Shown piece after piece: positions 1 through 11,300 of a stretch of DNA of 64,000 nt. Positions within the stretch are counted from its first letter, which is position 1, and each line of letters starts with the position of its first letter. The notes below the pieces were generated by a model. It saw only the letters and a list, made by a program, of their open reading frames with translations. It searched no databases and was not told where the DNA came from. The stretch is from NCBI RefSeq assembly GCF_029867415.1, contig NC_081182.1, positions 46,051,317 to 46,115,316 of the forward strand. Reading direction: 5' to 3'. The translations under genes were made by a program, and so were the position numbers. The DNA is from Vicia villosa (taxonomy: Eukaryota; Streptophyta; Magnoliopsida; Fabales; Fabaceae).

Positions 1-779
<779 letters not shown>

Positions 780-948
780 AAATGCATAAAAAAATAAAGT
801 CTAATAGTGCTAAGGTGGCATCGTAATTCCGAGAGATATTTTAGTCAACATGAATGCATCATGCATGATTATAAATTCAAGAGAATTTCTTTGGCCACCT
901 CCCAACCTTCTAGCTCACCTCTGGTGAAAAATCCAGAATACCCCTGAC

Positions 949-1086
949 TTCGGAAATGAACTTCCGAAATGCAAGAAAAAGATGTTTTCGGAGATGCATC
1001 TCCGAAAGCGCCTTTTTTTTATAAAAAATTTGACTTATTTCGGAAATGCACTTCCGAAAACACCATTTCGGAAGTTCATTTCCGAA
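949..1086. repeat. Left palindrome cluster, four copies
   Basis: Four 20-bp palindromes at 949-968, 987-1006, 1039-1058 and 1067-1086. The core pattern is TTCGGAAATGCANTTCCGAA with small variations in the middle six bases. The CGGA/TCCG arms are the best preserved part. They lie just inside the left terminus of the MULE and upstream of the PMD gene. Two more copies lie in the 5' UTR intron. Confidence 0.93.
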
Positions 1087-1259
1087 ATACTGCGCGTTTT
1101 GCAGATTAAGCAAAACAGCTCCCTCCCCCTAATCATTTACCCTAATCTTCTTCCAAACTCACACCCCAAGAAATTTTTGTGCAAACCAGTTCCAAGCTAC
1201 CTCAAAGGCTCCAACTACTTGCTCTATTACATTCAAAAGTCCTCAAATCCATTCAATCG

Positions 1260-1570
1260 GTAAGCATTTTGATTTTAAGATCTATGATTAAAATGTATAT
1301 TAGGGTGTTTACAAATAGCAAAAAATGTATTAGGTTAGGTTTATATTGATATTTAGGATGTTTAGAATGTGTAGACATAGGTTTGATGTTTGGTTTTGGG
1401 GTCTGCCATGAGAGTTGCAGAAAACTCCATCGCAGGGGTGTTTCGGAACTTCATTTCCGAAAACACCTCCATCCCAGTTTTCGGAAATGAACTTCCGAAC
1501 TGTATCAGAATTTCAATTATTTTTGTTTCTTCTTTTGTCTCGCATATTAATCGATTTCAATTGTTTACAG
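1260..1570 (+). other. Probable 5' UTR intron of the PMD gene
   Basis: The sequence has a consensus donor GTAAGC at 1260 and a pyrimidine-rich acceptor ending TTTACAG at 1570, four bases before the ATG at 1575. Palindromes 5 and 6 (1442-1461 and 1480-1499) lie inside this intron. The splice sites are inferred from sequence only. Confidence 0.6.
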
Positions 1571-1574
1571 GAAC

Positions 1575-3650
1575 ATGTCAGGCAACCAACCAGCACGCAT
1601 CAGACAGGGGAGAGAGTCTCAGACTGCGTCGGCTAGACGCGAGCGGGCGGCGGCGCAGCTGGCGTCGACCCAGAGACGGGGGCAGGGCCGGGGACGCCGT
1701 GTGCGAGTTCCCGTGGACGTGGGAGAGGGTACATCTGCTTCAGGATCTAGGAGTCGGCTGGCTCGGGTATCTTCTTCCCGCCAGCGAGAGGAGGAGGAGG
1801 AGGAGGAGGAGGAGGAGGAGGTGCCAGTGCCATACCACGAGCCGGAGGGTGTACCGGATGTTGACCCTCCAGCCGGGGAGGAGGATGAGCAGGAGGATGG
1901 CTATCCGGGAGGGCCCTTTGACACTTTCGTGCTGATTCACTACCACGATCACGTCGCTCGGCGGATCTGGGAGGGAGAGGTATTTTTTTAATTTAACCGT
2001 TTATTTGTCACCATTTTTTATAATCTAACCGTTTCTTTGTCGCTTATTTAACATATGTCCGCTTATTTAATATATGTCGCTTATTTGTTTTTTTTTTGTA
2101 ACAGGAGAGAGAGCCGCTGAAAATGGTCAACCACGGCCGCAAGATTTTCGGTCTGTTTAAACCAGCAGCTGAGTGGTTTAACGACCATGTGCGAGGTTCA
2201 GGGCTCAGCGGGCTCTGCATGACGGGGTACACCACCATCAGCACCGGCATGCAGGGGGCATTTGTGGAGCGCTGGCACAAGGAGACGTCCTCTTTCCACT
2301 TGCCGGTTGGGGAGATGACGATCACTTTGCACGACGTGCACTGTCTTCTCCACCTGCCGATTAGGGGGCCGCTGTTGACCCACTCCAAGATCCAGAGGGT
2401 GGAGGCCATTGAGTGGATGATGCTCTACTTGGGCATGGAGCACGAGGTTGCTCACTATGAGTGCGCCACGACTTCTGGGCCTCATGTCCGGTTCACCACA
2501 CTGAGCACTTATTTTGACCACGATCTGGACGCGGCTGCCGATGCTGAGGGTGAGGGTAACCAGCTGTTCACAGAGTATCACCGCGGCTGCGCTCTTTGGT
2601 GCTGGTACATGCATGTGGTAGGCGCTGCATGCTTTGTGGACAAGAGTGCCAGGTACGTCGACGTGACCTACCTCCGCTACTTCATGGACCTGGATACCGT
2701 TCACCAGTGGAACTGGGGGGCAGCTACTCTGGCATACCTCTACCAGAAGCTGAATGAGGCCTCCAACTGGAGGACGAGGCAGTTGGTCGGATCCTGCACA
2801 CTGCTTACGGTACGTTTTATTTTAACACATTATCGTATTTATTTATTTATTTATGTTTCGTATTTATTTTTAATACATTATCGTGTTTCTGTTTCAGAGC
2901 TGGATCATTTCCTACTTCTCCCGCATCCACGGCTTTCACATCGATCCTGCGTACGTGGACGCCATGCCCAGGGCCGCCAGATACGCTCTCCAGAGTGGGA
3001 ACGATGCGGTGGGACCATACCGTCTGTACTTGGACCGCACGATGCACGACGACGTCACCTGGAGGCCGTTCGTTGACTACGCTCAGATTGTCCCCTTTGA
3101 CGGCATTGCTCTATATTCAGGCTGGTTGGCATGCGGGACCGGCATCATGGTCCGGTATCTCCCTGAGCGGTGCATGCGTCAGTTCGGATTCGTGCAGCGG
3201 ATACCCAGGTCACCCTTTGAGGCAGCTCCCGACACAGTGACCCGAGTGCAGCTCACTGCCATATGGGAGGACTGGCAGCATCATGTGGTACCGCAGGAGT
3301 ACCGTCTCACTCGGGTCACACAGGACTGGCACAGTGAGGAGGGGTACGTCACATGGTTCTACCGGGTGTCCCATCCTCTACTGAGACCCGACGTTCCCGG
3401 CGCTCCTAGGCCAGCACATGAGGAGATCCTGGAGAACCAACAGGCCGAGGATGACCACGCGATTGATCTCCTGCCGATCTGCCAGCGGATAGAGATGCTT
3501 GGGCGGGACGCCTTGGATCGGGGTGTCGTTCTTCAGGGCGGTCCAGATGCAGTCGCCGTGATGGAGGCGATCGTCACTGATGCGGGCCGTGCGGCGGGGT
3601 ACAGGCGGCAGGGGAGGGCTCAGGGTGAGAGGGTTAGGCACACGCAGTAG
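1575..3650 (+). CDS. Plant-mobile-domain (MAIN-like) protein carried by a MULE
   Basis: Three exons, 1575-1979, 2105-2809 and 2898-3650, join in frame through GT-AG introns into a 620-aa protein without internal stops. Residues 1-135 are low complexity: Arg/Ala/Ser-rich, then a run of about 11 Glu encoded by a (GGA)n tract at 1787-1822, then the motif leading to HVARRIWEGE. Exons 2 and 3 encode the plant mobile domain (PF10536, aminotransferase-like), with recognisable blocks NHGRKI, ERWHKETSSFHLPVGEMTI, LRYFMDLD and GSCTLLT. Known: PMD proteins occur as cellular MAIN/MAIL proteins, which act in silencing and genome stability, and as genes carried by transposons; the biochemical activity is not established. 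The coding exons are much more GC-rich than the flanks. Intact frame, splice sites and TSD suggest it may still be expressed. No transposase domain is present. Confidence 0.88.
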
Positions 3651-3858
3651 TGGTCGGGTTTATTTATTTTTTGTTTTCGGATTGTATATTGCGCACACTA
3701 TTACTATTTGGTTCGGCTTGTATATATTATTTGGATTTTATTTATCATATTAGTATTTTCTGTTTATCTGTTGCTTATTTTATTTGGCGTTTGCGTTTAA
3801 TTAAAATGCGAGACTGTTTAAGAAATAACATAAAAAAAAAAACACAGTTTCTGCATAA

Positions 3859-4006
3859 TTCGGAAATAAACTTCCGAATTCACCCATGAAGTGTTTTCGG
3901 AAGTTCATCTCCGAAGACACCCCCCATGAGGTGTTTTCGGAGATGAACTTCCGAATTATGGAATTTTTTTTTTTTTAAAAAAACGCTTCGAAAGTTCATT
4001 TCTGAA
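3859..4006. repeat. Right palindrome cluster, four copies
   Basis: Four more copies of the 20-bp palindrome at 3859-3878, 3896-3915, 3936-3955 and 3987-4006. The last is the most degenerate, with arms TTCGAAA/TTTCTGAA. They lie between the PMD stop codon and the right terminus and mirror the left cluster. Confidence 0.9.
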
Positions 4007-4078
4007 GCAGGGGTATTTTGGGATTTTCGCTGGGGATGACCCCATAGGGAGGTGGCTAAAGAAATTTTCTAAATTCAA

Positions 4079-4540
4079 TATACTTTATTCTTTTAATACT
4101 ATACTTCTCTCGTCAAACCGTATACCATGATAGAAATAGAGAAAAAGTAAGTTTGCAAAACTTATCCATTTTGTATATATTTTAGGAGTATATCATTTGA
4201 ATTTTAATAATATGGTGTCTACTTATTATAATCTGGTTTGACTTTTTAAATATACTTGGCACGTTACATCGTTTAACATATTTTAAATTTTCAGTTTGTA
4301 ATTTGCTTAAATAAATCGGCATTGCAAGTATTTTATAATTTTATTAAATATTATTAGGAATATCTCGTTAATAATTTTAAATTACTTCATTTTGATAACG
4401 TTTATTACATAGAATCGAAAAAAAATATCAACTGTCAATTGGTTTATTGGTGATTGACATTGAATTTAGTAAAAATGATTATAATTTGATTTCACAATTA
4501 TAATCGAGAGAAAATTAAAATCATTTGATGTCATTTGATG
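4079..4540. other. AT-rich spacer without gene
   Basis: No open reading frame or element terminus recognised. Confidence 0.5.
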
Positions 4541-4830
4541 TCACAATTTGGACAATACGGGTGACAAGGAATGATTTTTGTTTTAGGAATGAAGTGTGGA
4601 ATATAATGGTTTGAAGCATTAAGTTTTTGGTTTGGAGGTGGTCTTCATATGGAAATATTACTCATTCCAATTGTTGTTTTTACGATTTTTACAAAGACCC
4701 ATTGTCTTTTATGTCGTAATTGTAATTGGTTGTAATATTGTTTTTTTTGTTGGCTTTGTGCCGTGTATTTTGTATATGGGTTGGAGAACCCTTAGTTCTC
4801 CCTTCAATATATCTCTTGCTTACAAAAAAA
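4541..4830 (+). mobile_element. 5'-truncated LINE tail
   Basis: On the + strand the decayed frame around 4570-4680 contains RNDFCFRNEVWNI and, after a stop, IKFLVWRWSSYGN. This matches the C-terminal end of plant L1-type ORF2 and resembles the end of the LINE at 41530-44545 (RNGIIFNN, ALIWRWFFIGK). A short 3' UTR ending in an A-rich tail follows at 4824-4838. Short 3' fragments of this kind are typical of incomplete target-primed reverse transcription. No TSD was found. Confidence 0.6.
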
Positions 4831-4840
4831 GAAAAAGAAT

Positions 4841-6039
4841 TAAGGGTGTACATGGGTTGGGTTGGAACAGATTTGGCCTAACCCGTTACCCAATCCGTTC
4901 AAAATTCAATGGGTTGGATTCGTCGTCCAACCCCTAATTTCATTACCAAAACCGTCCTGAACCAACTCGTTCATTTAAGGGTTGGGTTGAATTCGTGGTG
5001 TTAGAGTTACAACGGAACTTTGACTTCTAATAGTGATATGAAATACAACTCTCTTAAAGTTAAATAAGAAATTAGTATAACATGAACAAAGAATTTGTAT
5101 AAAGAGATATAAGTGTCTAAAGAAGAAAGATTGAATTTGTATATGTTATTGATATTATTACAAACTAATGATTCATCTTATATAGTAATCCACATACTAT
5201 AAAATGAATGAAGCATATTACAAAACACATAAGCCATAAGCCATGTTATTCCTATTATTGTTCCTTATTAATGTTGTATCTTGCCATAATTAGATTTGAC
5301 TAATTATTCCCACACGTGGGTTGTGTTTCAAAATTTTTTTTTTAATTTAAAAATATTATAACACAATTCAATACATTTATACTCATTTCTAACACACAAA
5401 ATGGATGAAGCACACCATATAATATCTAATAATATTCATCAACTCATGGGCAAAATTAGTAATTTTTAGACAAAATTAGTAAAAACTGGGTGTGAATTTT
5501 TTGGACAAAATCAAGGGCAAATTTTTAGACAAAATCAAGGACAAAATTAGTAGAAACAAAATGTAAAATTAGTAAAAACAGTGTGTAAATTTTTTGCCTA
5601 GACTTCCTAAAATTTCTAGCTCCGCCACTACATCAACTTAACATAACATTAGATAATATTATAAAATTTCACAAGACACGTTACTTTAATAAAATACGGA
5701 AGTTGAAAATGAAACAAAAGAAAATAAGAAACAACGTTTAGTCTTAGAATTACGTAATCTCATTGATCTAATAGTATTATTGGCGGAGAATAAAGGTTTT
5801 TTAGAAAAATTATGGTTAGTAATGAGATAATAAATTTATATTTTTATTTAAAATAATAATAAAAAATAAAAAATAATTAATGTCACATCAATGAGTTGGG
5901 TCAACGAATTACAAAATTCAAACTCGAAATTCGAACCAAAATTATATGAATTATTGCGGATTGAGTTCAAATAATTTATGAACTACTTCAGTTTAGATTA
6001 ACAGATTCGTGAATCGACCTGCACCCATGAACACTCCTA
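4841..6039. mobile_element. hAT-like non-autonomous element, degenerate
   Basis: The left end TAAGGGTGTACATGGGT and the reverse complement of the right end TAGGAGTGTTCATGGGT match at 14 of 17 positions. The left interior is rich in GGGTTGGGTT, a style common in plant hAT miniature elements. The 8 bp outside the ends match at only 5 positions, so the TSD is not convincing. No coding capacity. A possible solo LTR (about 4999-5394, TGTTAG...CTAACA) may be nested in it but lacks a matching TSD. Confidence 0.45.
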
Positions 6040-6930
6040 ATCAGAACTGATTTTCGAATCAAATTATTCAGTATAACGAACCATTATTGAAAAAAAACTA
6101 AAAAAACTAAAGAGATTCGTACTTCTAAAATTATTTCTTCATTACAAAAATGTCTATTTATTTTGATAAAAAAACACCTACCATATTGTTGATGCTTTTA
6201 AATACTTTTCCCCTTTAGCTATTACAATAAATAAATGTAGTCCAACAACACAAACCCCAATTTTAATGTCTCTGGCATTATTATAGTACCACACAAAATG
6301 TCAATGTGATGCCATTCATTGGTCAAATAATAGTTTCAGCCATTAAATAATAAAGTTGATGTTTTTTTTTTGTCTAATTAAGAAAAACAAAGTTGATATT
6401 AATAAACGTGTTTTTCTTTTTCAGGTAAAATAATCCTCGCATATTCCTCGGTCTTCCAAGGCTTTACTATGTTTTATTGTTTTTATCTCATTAGCCTTAT
6501 TTCACAACAAAAATATAAATAAATATTCATTATTTTCAAGCTGTACAATTTTCCAAATTTGAAATCTTCTATATGCGGCTTGACTAATTTAATATTTTTT
6601 ATTAACAAAATGTGAATTCTTATCTATCCAATACAAAAAATTGGGTAGAGTTATCTTTAGTATAAAATGCTTAAGAAACAATAAAAAATTATACTATTTA
6701 ATAATTAATTAAATAAGACAAAATTAAATGATGCAATGTGATTGGTGGAATATACACTACCCAACTTTTTGTGATGGATAGAAAAATTATTCCTTTAATA
6801 AAATATACATAATTTTTCTCATTTCTATCTACAAAATAAAAATATGCGAATGCTCTGGAAATAAATCAAAACATTAAAGACTATTTGAATCTATTCATTA
6901 CAATTCATTTAAAATATAGAGTTTAAAGGC
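6040..6930. other. AT-rich intergenic DNA
   Basis: No gene or element terminus recognised. Confidence 0.5.
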
Positions 6931-6931
6931 A

Positions 6932-7083
6932 GTGCACTGACAGTGTAAACTAACTTTACACATACGGCCAATCAAAATTCTTACACTTGCCACGTCATAT
7001 TAATTTTTTTAAATTAAAATTATGTTTTAATTAGATACATAGTTGTGATTGACAGCGTAAAAATATTTTACATTATCAGTGCA
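6932..7083. mobile_element. Short miniature inverted-repeat element
   Basis: The left arm TGCACTGACAGTGTAAAC and the reverse complement of the right arm TGCACTGATAATGTAAAA are related inverted repeats of about 25-30 bp around a roughly 100-bp AT-rich core. The size and structure fit a MITE. The TSD is unclear, so the superfamily is not assigned. Confidence 0.6.
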
Positions 7084-7630
7084 TATTTCTTTTTCTCTAA
7101 AATATATTAGATATTTATATTTTAGTCTAAAATAATTAAATCTGTATAATAGTAATTATTTTGTTACTCATACTTTTTAAATAAAAGTACTAAATTAAAT
7201 TTCTTATTTAAGTTTTATTTGATAAAAATAGTGGTTCGCTGATAAATTAGCTGATAGTTTATATTTATAATTGATAGTTTATAGCTGATTGTTGATGATC
7301 GATAGTTGATAAATTAATTAAAATTGATAAAATTATTTATTCAACTAACTCATAAATAAAATGACATAACAAAATTTAATATATAATTATTTTATTTAAA
7401 ATTAAAATAAATTATATAAATTAAAATTAAAAATTACAAAGATAAAACTGAATTGTAGTTAAAATAATAAAAATAAAAGTAAAAAAAACTATAAATTAAA
7501 AGACTATTTAATTAATATTTAAAAAATAAATTATAAATTACAAGCTCACAAATATCTCAGACAATATATAACTTGTTTCAAGGTTTTAAATTATTCATGT
7601 ACTTTTTGATATTTTTTGTTAATGTATAAA
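7084..7630. other. AT-rich DNA with a possible MITE remnant
   Basis: At about 7215-7320 the phrase GATAGTTTATAGCTGAT and relatives recur. They resemble the miniature element at 36308-36775. No clear ends, no gene. Confidence 0.35.
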
Positions 7631-7695
7631 ATTGAATATATTACAAATTTAATTTATGAAAAAATCATAATTTTTGTAAAGACAATTTTATTATT

Positions 7696-7765
<70 letters not shown>

Positions 7766-7950
7766 AGTTGAATATATTACAACTTTAATTTATAAAAAAA
7801 CATAATTTTTGAAAAACAATTTTATTATTTTAATATTATCTATATATATATTAAATAAATTGAATATATTTCAACTTTAATTTATGAAAAAAACACAACT
7901 TTTTAAAGATTTTTTTTTATTTTAATATTATCTATATATATATTAAATAA
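7631..7950. repeat. Tandem triplication of a unit of about 90 bp, one copy expanded by (AT)n
   Basis: Three direct copies begin at about 7632, 7768 and 7860. Each starts TTGAATATATT, continues with a TTTAATTTAT...ATTTTATTATTTTAATATTAT segment and ends in a short TATATATA tail. In copy 1 the tail has grown to an (AT)n run at about 7702-7763. In copies 2 and 3 it is only CTATATATATATTA. The array ends about 380 bp upstream of the CRK start codon. Confidence 0.85.
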
Positions 7951-8327
7951 AGCGAAAGATTGTTATCTTTTTCTCCCCAAAATCTACCATTACCTCCCCC
8001 AAGAAACTCCAAAATGATGCCTAATATTCATAAAAATAAGGTGTAAAAATGAATATAATTTAGAATCGAAAAACACGAAAGTGCATAAAAAGTTCCAACC
8101 AACGTAGTAAGCAATTTACTTTCACACATAAATGAATACAGTTGGACTCTGTCAAACAAAATAATTTTCTCTCTCTATCTATTTCACTCCAAATTTTAAC
8201 TCATTTTTTTCAGTTCTGTCCTAATATTTTTTTCTTTTCTCATTTTCTCCGGCGACAATTTTTCTCTCTTCTCACAGCCTTTGACTTACTCCACCGATCA
8301 CAACCACTGCCGCCGACTTAGCCACCC
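7951..8327 (+). promoter_or_regulatory. Upstream region and probable 5' UTR of the CRK gene
   Basis: The last 170 bp before the ATG are pyrimidine-rich (repeated TCTCTC and TTTTCTC), as is common in plant 5' UTRs. I could not place a convincing TATA box or start site. Confidence 0.35.
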
Positions 8328-11300
8328 ATGGGTCATTGCTGCAGCAAAAACACTGCAGTCGACAGCGACACCGTCGCCGATCACAACCTCAAATCATCTA
8401 ACCACGATGTATCACAAACTTCCCACCCTGCCGGAAACTCAGTCTCCGGCGTCAGTGATGCTACTCCAGGAAGACAAACCCCGGCGACATCGTTTTCCAC
8501 TAGTCCTTTTAATAGTCCTCTTCCTGCTGGCGTGGCGCCGTCACCGGCTGCCAGGACTCCTGGAAGGAAATTCAGGTGGCCGCTTCCTCCGCCGTCTCCG
8601 GCAAAGCCGATAATGGCGGCTTTGATGCGGAGGCAGGGGAAGACGAAACCGAAAGACGGACCGATACCTGAGGAACAAGGGGAAGGTGGGGAGGGAGAGA
8701 GGACGTTGGATAAGAGCTTTGGATATGGGAAGAATTTTGGGGCGAAGTTTGAGCTTGGGAAGGAAGTTGGACGAGGGCATTTTGGTCATACTTGTTGGGC
8801 TAAAGGGAAGAAAGGTGAACTTAAGGGAGTATCAGTGGCTGTCAAAATCATAACCAAAGCTAAGGTCAGAATTTGGATCATATTGTTTTTGATTTTGATC
8901 ATGATTGCTTTAAAATTGAGCTTCAATTCAAAGTCAATTGTGAACATCATTTGATAGTGTTCTTGGTCAATTTAGGATCAATTGTTGACTTTTCTGAATA
9001 TTTTGATAATTGAGTTGAATTGTGCTAGCTTGATACAATATGAATATAATATGATCATGGAACTTGGTAAGGTAGTAAATGTTAAGTGTTGCTTTATGGT
9101 TTATAGTATTCAGTTATTGTCATTTTCTAAGTTAATGTTGGTCTCGGTAGTCAATAGTAGCTGCTATAGCGGTGATTTGCGATACAGCAGGCTCCAGGGG
9201 TTATTCGAAATTTTGGTCTTCTTACCCTAAGACTTATTTGATTTAAATCGAGTTTGAATATTGGTAATAATGAGTTTCGGTTATTAGTTATGATTGTGTC
9301 TTTAATTGAGTGTAGACATCTATTATATGGTGTAACTTTCTTGTACTGTATCATTAAAGTTCTAGGTAACGGCCATATTTCGATCTGCTGTACTGCTATA
9401 GCATTTTTGGAGTTGGACGCCATGCTCCACTATCCGTTATTAACTACATAGAGGCTGGTACGGGAAAGAAAAATGCTTGAAAATCTGTTTTCCAATAAAA
9501 TTGGAAAGTACGGAGAGCCAAACATTACAGTATTAATTATGTCAGATAATACTTCTTTTAAAGAGAAACTATTGCGAAAATGTGATAGTGACAAACAAAT
9601 TTGGTTGCTACGGATTTCTTTTATCGCTGATTGGTTTATTGGGAGCATAAGTTGTGGAGATCAGGGTGGCAAAATTGTTGAAGGCGTTACTATGCGACTA
9701 GAACTAGACAATCACAGCTCTTAAAGTGGCCTCCTGTAAATACTGCATAATGGAAGGTGAGGTTGCTTACAACAAAGGCTCCAAGTTTCCAACCCTTCCC
9801 TCGATCGTGCTATGATGGGAGACTTTTAGTCCCGGGTGGCAAAAATTGGACACGGCACTAGACAATAAGAAAGAAGTGAAGTTGCAACCTCTCTAACAAG
9901 GGCGATTGGTTGCATTTTTGGTTCTATTACTGGCCAATTATAGTGGTTCAATCGGTATGGCCTCCTTTGTTTGCATGGGGAGGCTCATTGGTCATATCTC
10001 CTTGTTGCCAAAGCACAAGAATGGATGAAATGAAACCATTTAAATTACATGTTTGTTTGACAAAAGCTGTTTTAGGCTTCTGGTTAGATCATTAGTAAGC
10101 AATTAAGCACATTGTAAAGACTAAAGAATGCATGTACCGAACCTGGGTATTTGTTATTGTTTTTCACGTCCATTATGAACCAAATTATAGGGTAGCATAT
10201 ATTCTTAATAAGAGGAAAATTGAGTTCACGGAGAAAGGGAACTAACAACACTTTTCTTGTTGACTGTTGACGAACATTACAAGTATTCTACCTTTATTGC
10301 AAAGCCTATAGGCATCAGACAATTTAGAACTTTATTTTAGCTACTTGGCTTCTGATGGGCGATGTTTTTAGGAAGAGCATGAGCAAAAACCGACCCTTTA
10401 CTTCTGCGTCTTTTCGTCATAAGTTGAATTTTGATTTTGAAGCATTTTTTTGTTCTTCCATTATAATTTTTGCTTGATGACGCTTATTGTGATTATCTGG
10501 TTTTCACATGCCAGATGACTTCAGCAATTGCAATTGAAGATGTGAGAAGGGAGGTGAAAATGTTGAAAGCCTTGTCCGGACATAGGAATTTGGTCAAGTT
10601 TTATGAAGCATTTGAGGATGCGAATAATGTCTACATTGTGATGGAGTATGTATAGTAACACTTATATCTGAAAATTGCTCATTCTTGATAGGATTTTATT
10701 TGAATTTTAATCTACTGGTTGATTTGTGTTCTCCTGAATATTTTTTCTGTAAACGATTTCATCACAAGTACATGTTTTCAAGAATCTTCGAAATATGAGC
10801 ATAATTTATAGCTGGGTAGTACATACAACTTTTAAACTAGTCATTTATCCTGAACTAATGAGATATTATTGTTCTTTTCAGGTTATGCGAGGGTGGAGAA
10901 TTATTGGACAGAATTCTAGATAGGTAAAACCAAAAGACTATTTTTATCTGTACCCTGTTACTTTTTTGTCCTTCCTTACTTTTTTTCCGAGGAGTCCAGT
11001 TTTTGAATAACGTGATTGTAATTAGATTCATTTGATGTTAATTATTTATTAAAGAGGTGGAAGATACACAGAGGAGGATGCCAAAGTTATTCTTCTACAA
11101 ATTCTTAACGTAGTTGCGTTTTGTCATCTTCAAGGAGTTGTTCATCGTGATCTAAAACCAGAGGTATGACATTGTGAAGTTTGAACTACTTATGTTACTT
11201 GGTCACACCTTTTGTTGAATAAGGATTTTTTTTGTATGTAGAATTACCTCTCTAATCTATAACTTGTAACCCTGAATGTTTTGCCTACTTTGTAGAATTT

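Larger units (their letters stand above)
881..4069 (+). mobile_element. Mutator-like element (MULE) carrying a plant-mobile-domain gene
   Basis: Seen directly: the 9-mer TAAATTCAA sits at 872-880 and again at 4070-4078, immediately outside matching inverted ends. The left end reads GAGAATTTCTTTGGCCACCT. The reverse complement of the right end reads GAAAATTTCTTTAGCCACCT. The first 23 bp match with two mismatches, and weaker inverted similarity, including a shared AATACCCCTG, continues for about 90 bp. Known: a 9-bp TSD with TIRs is the hallmark of the Mutator superfamily. The 3189-bp element has no transposase, so it must be non-autonomous and mobilised in trans. Its only gene is the PMD gene on the + strand. 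Clusters of 20-bp palindromes lie on both sides of that gene. The perfect TSD and open reading frame suggest a fairly recent insertion. Confidence 0.92.

Noticed and set aside
1740..1952. Minus-strand frame with poly-Leu opposite PMD exon 1
   Set aside because: The antisense of the Glu-encoding (GGA)n tract gives poly-Leu; not a gene.
4999..5394. Possible solo LTR (TGTTAG...CTAACA) inside the hAT-like element
   Set aside because: The flanking 5 bp do not match, so no insertion can be shown.
8281..8613. 110-aa frame overlapping CRK exon 1
   Set aside because: It is an out-of-frame shadow of the CRK N-terminal coding sequence.
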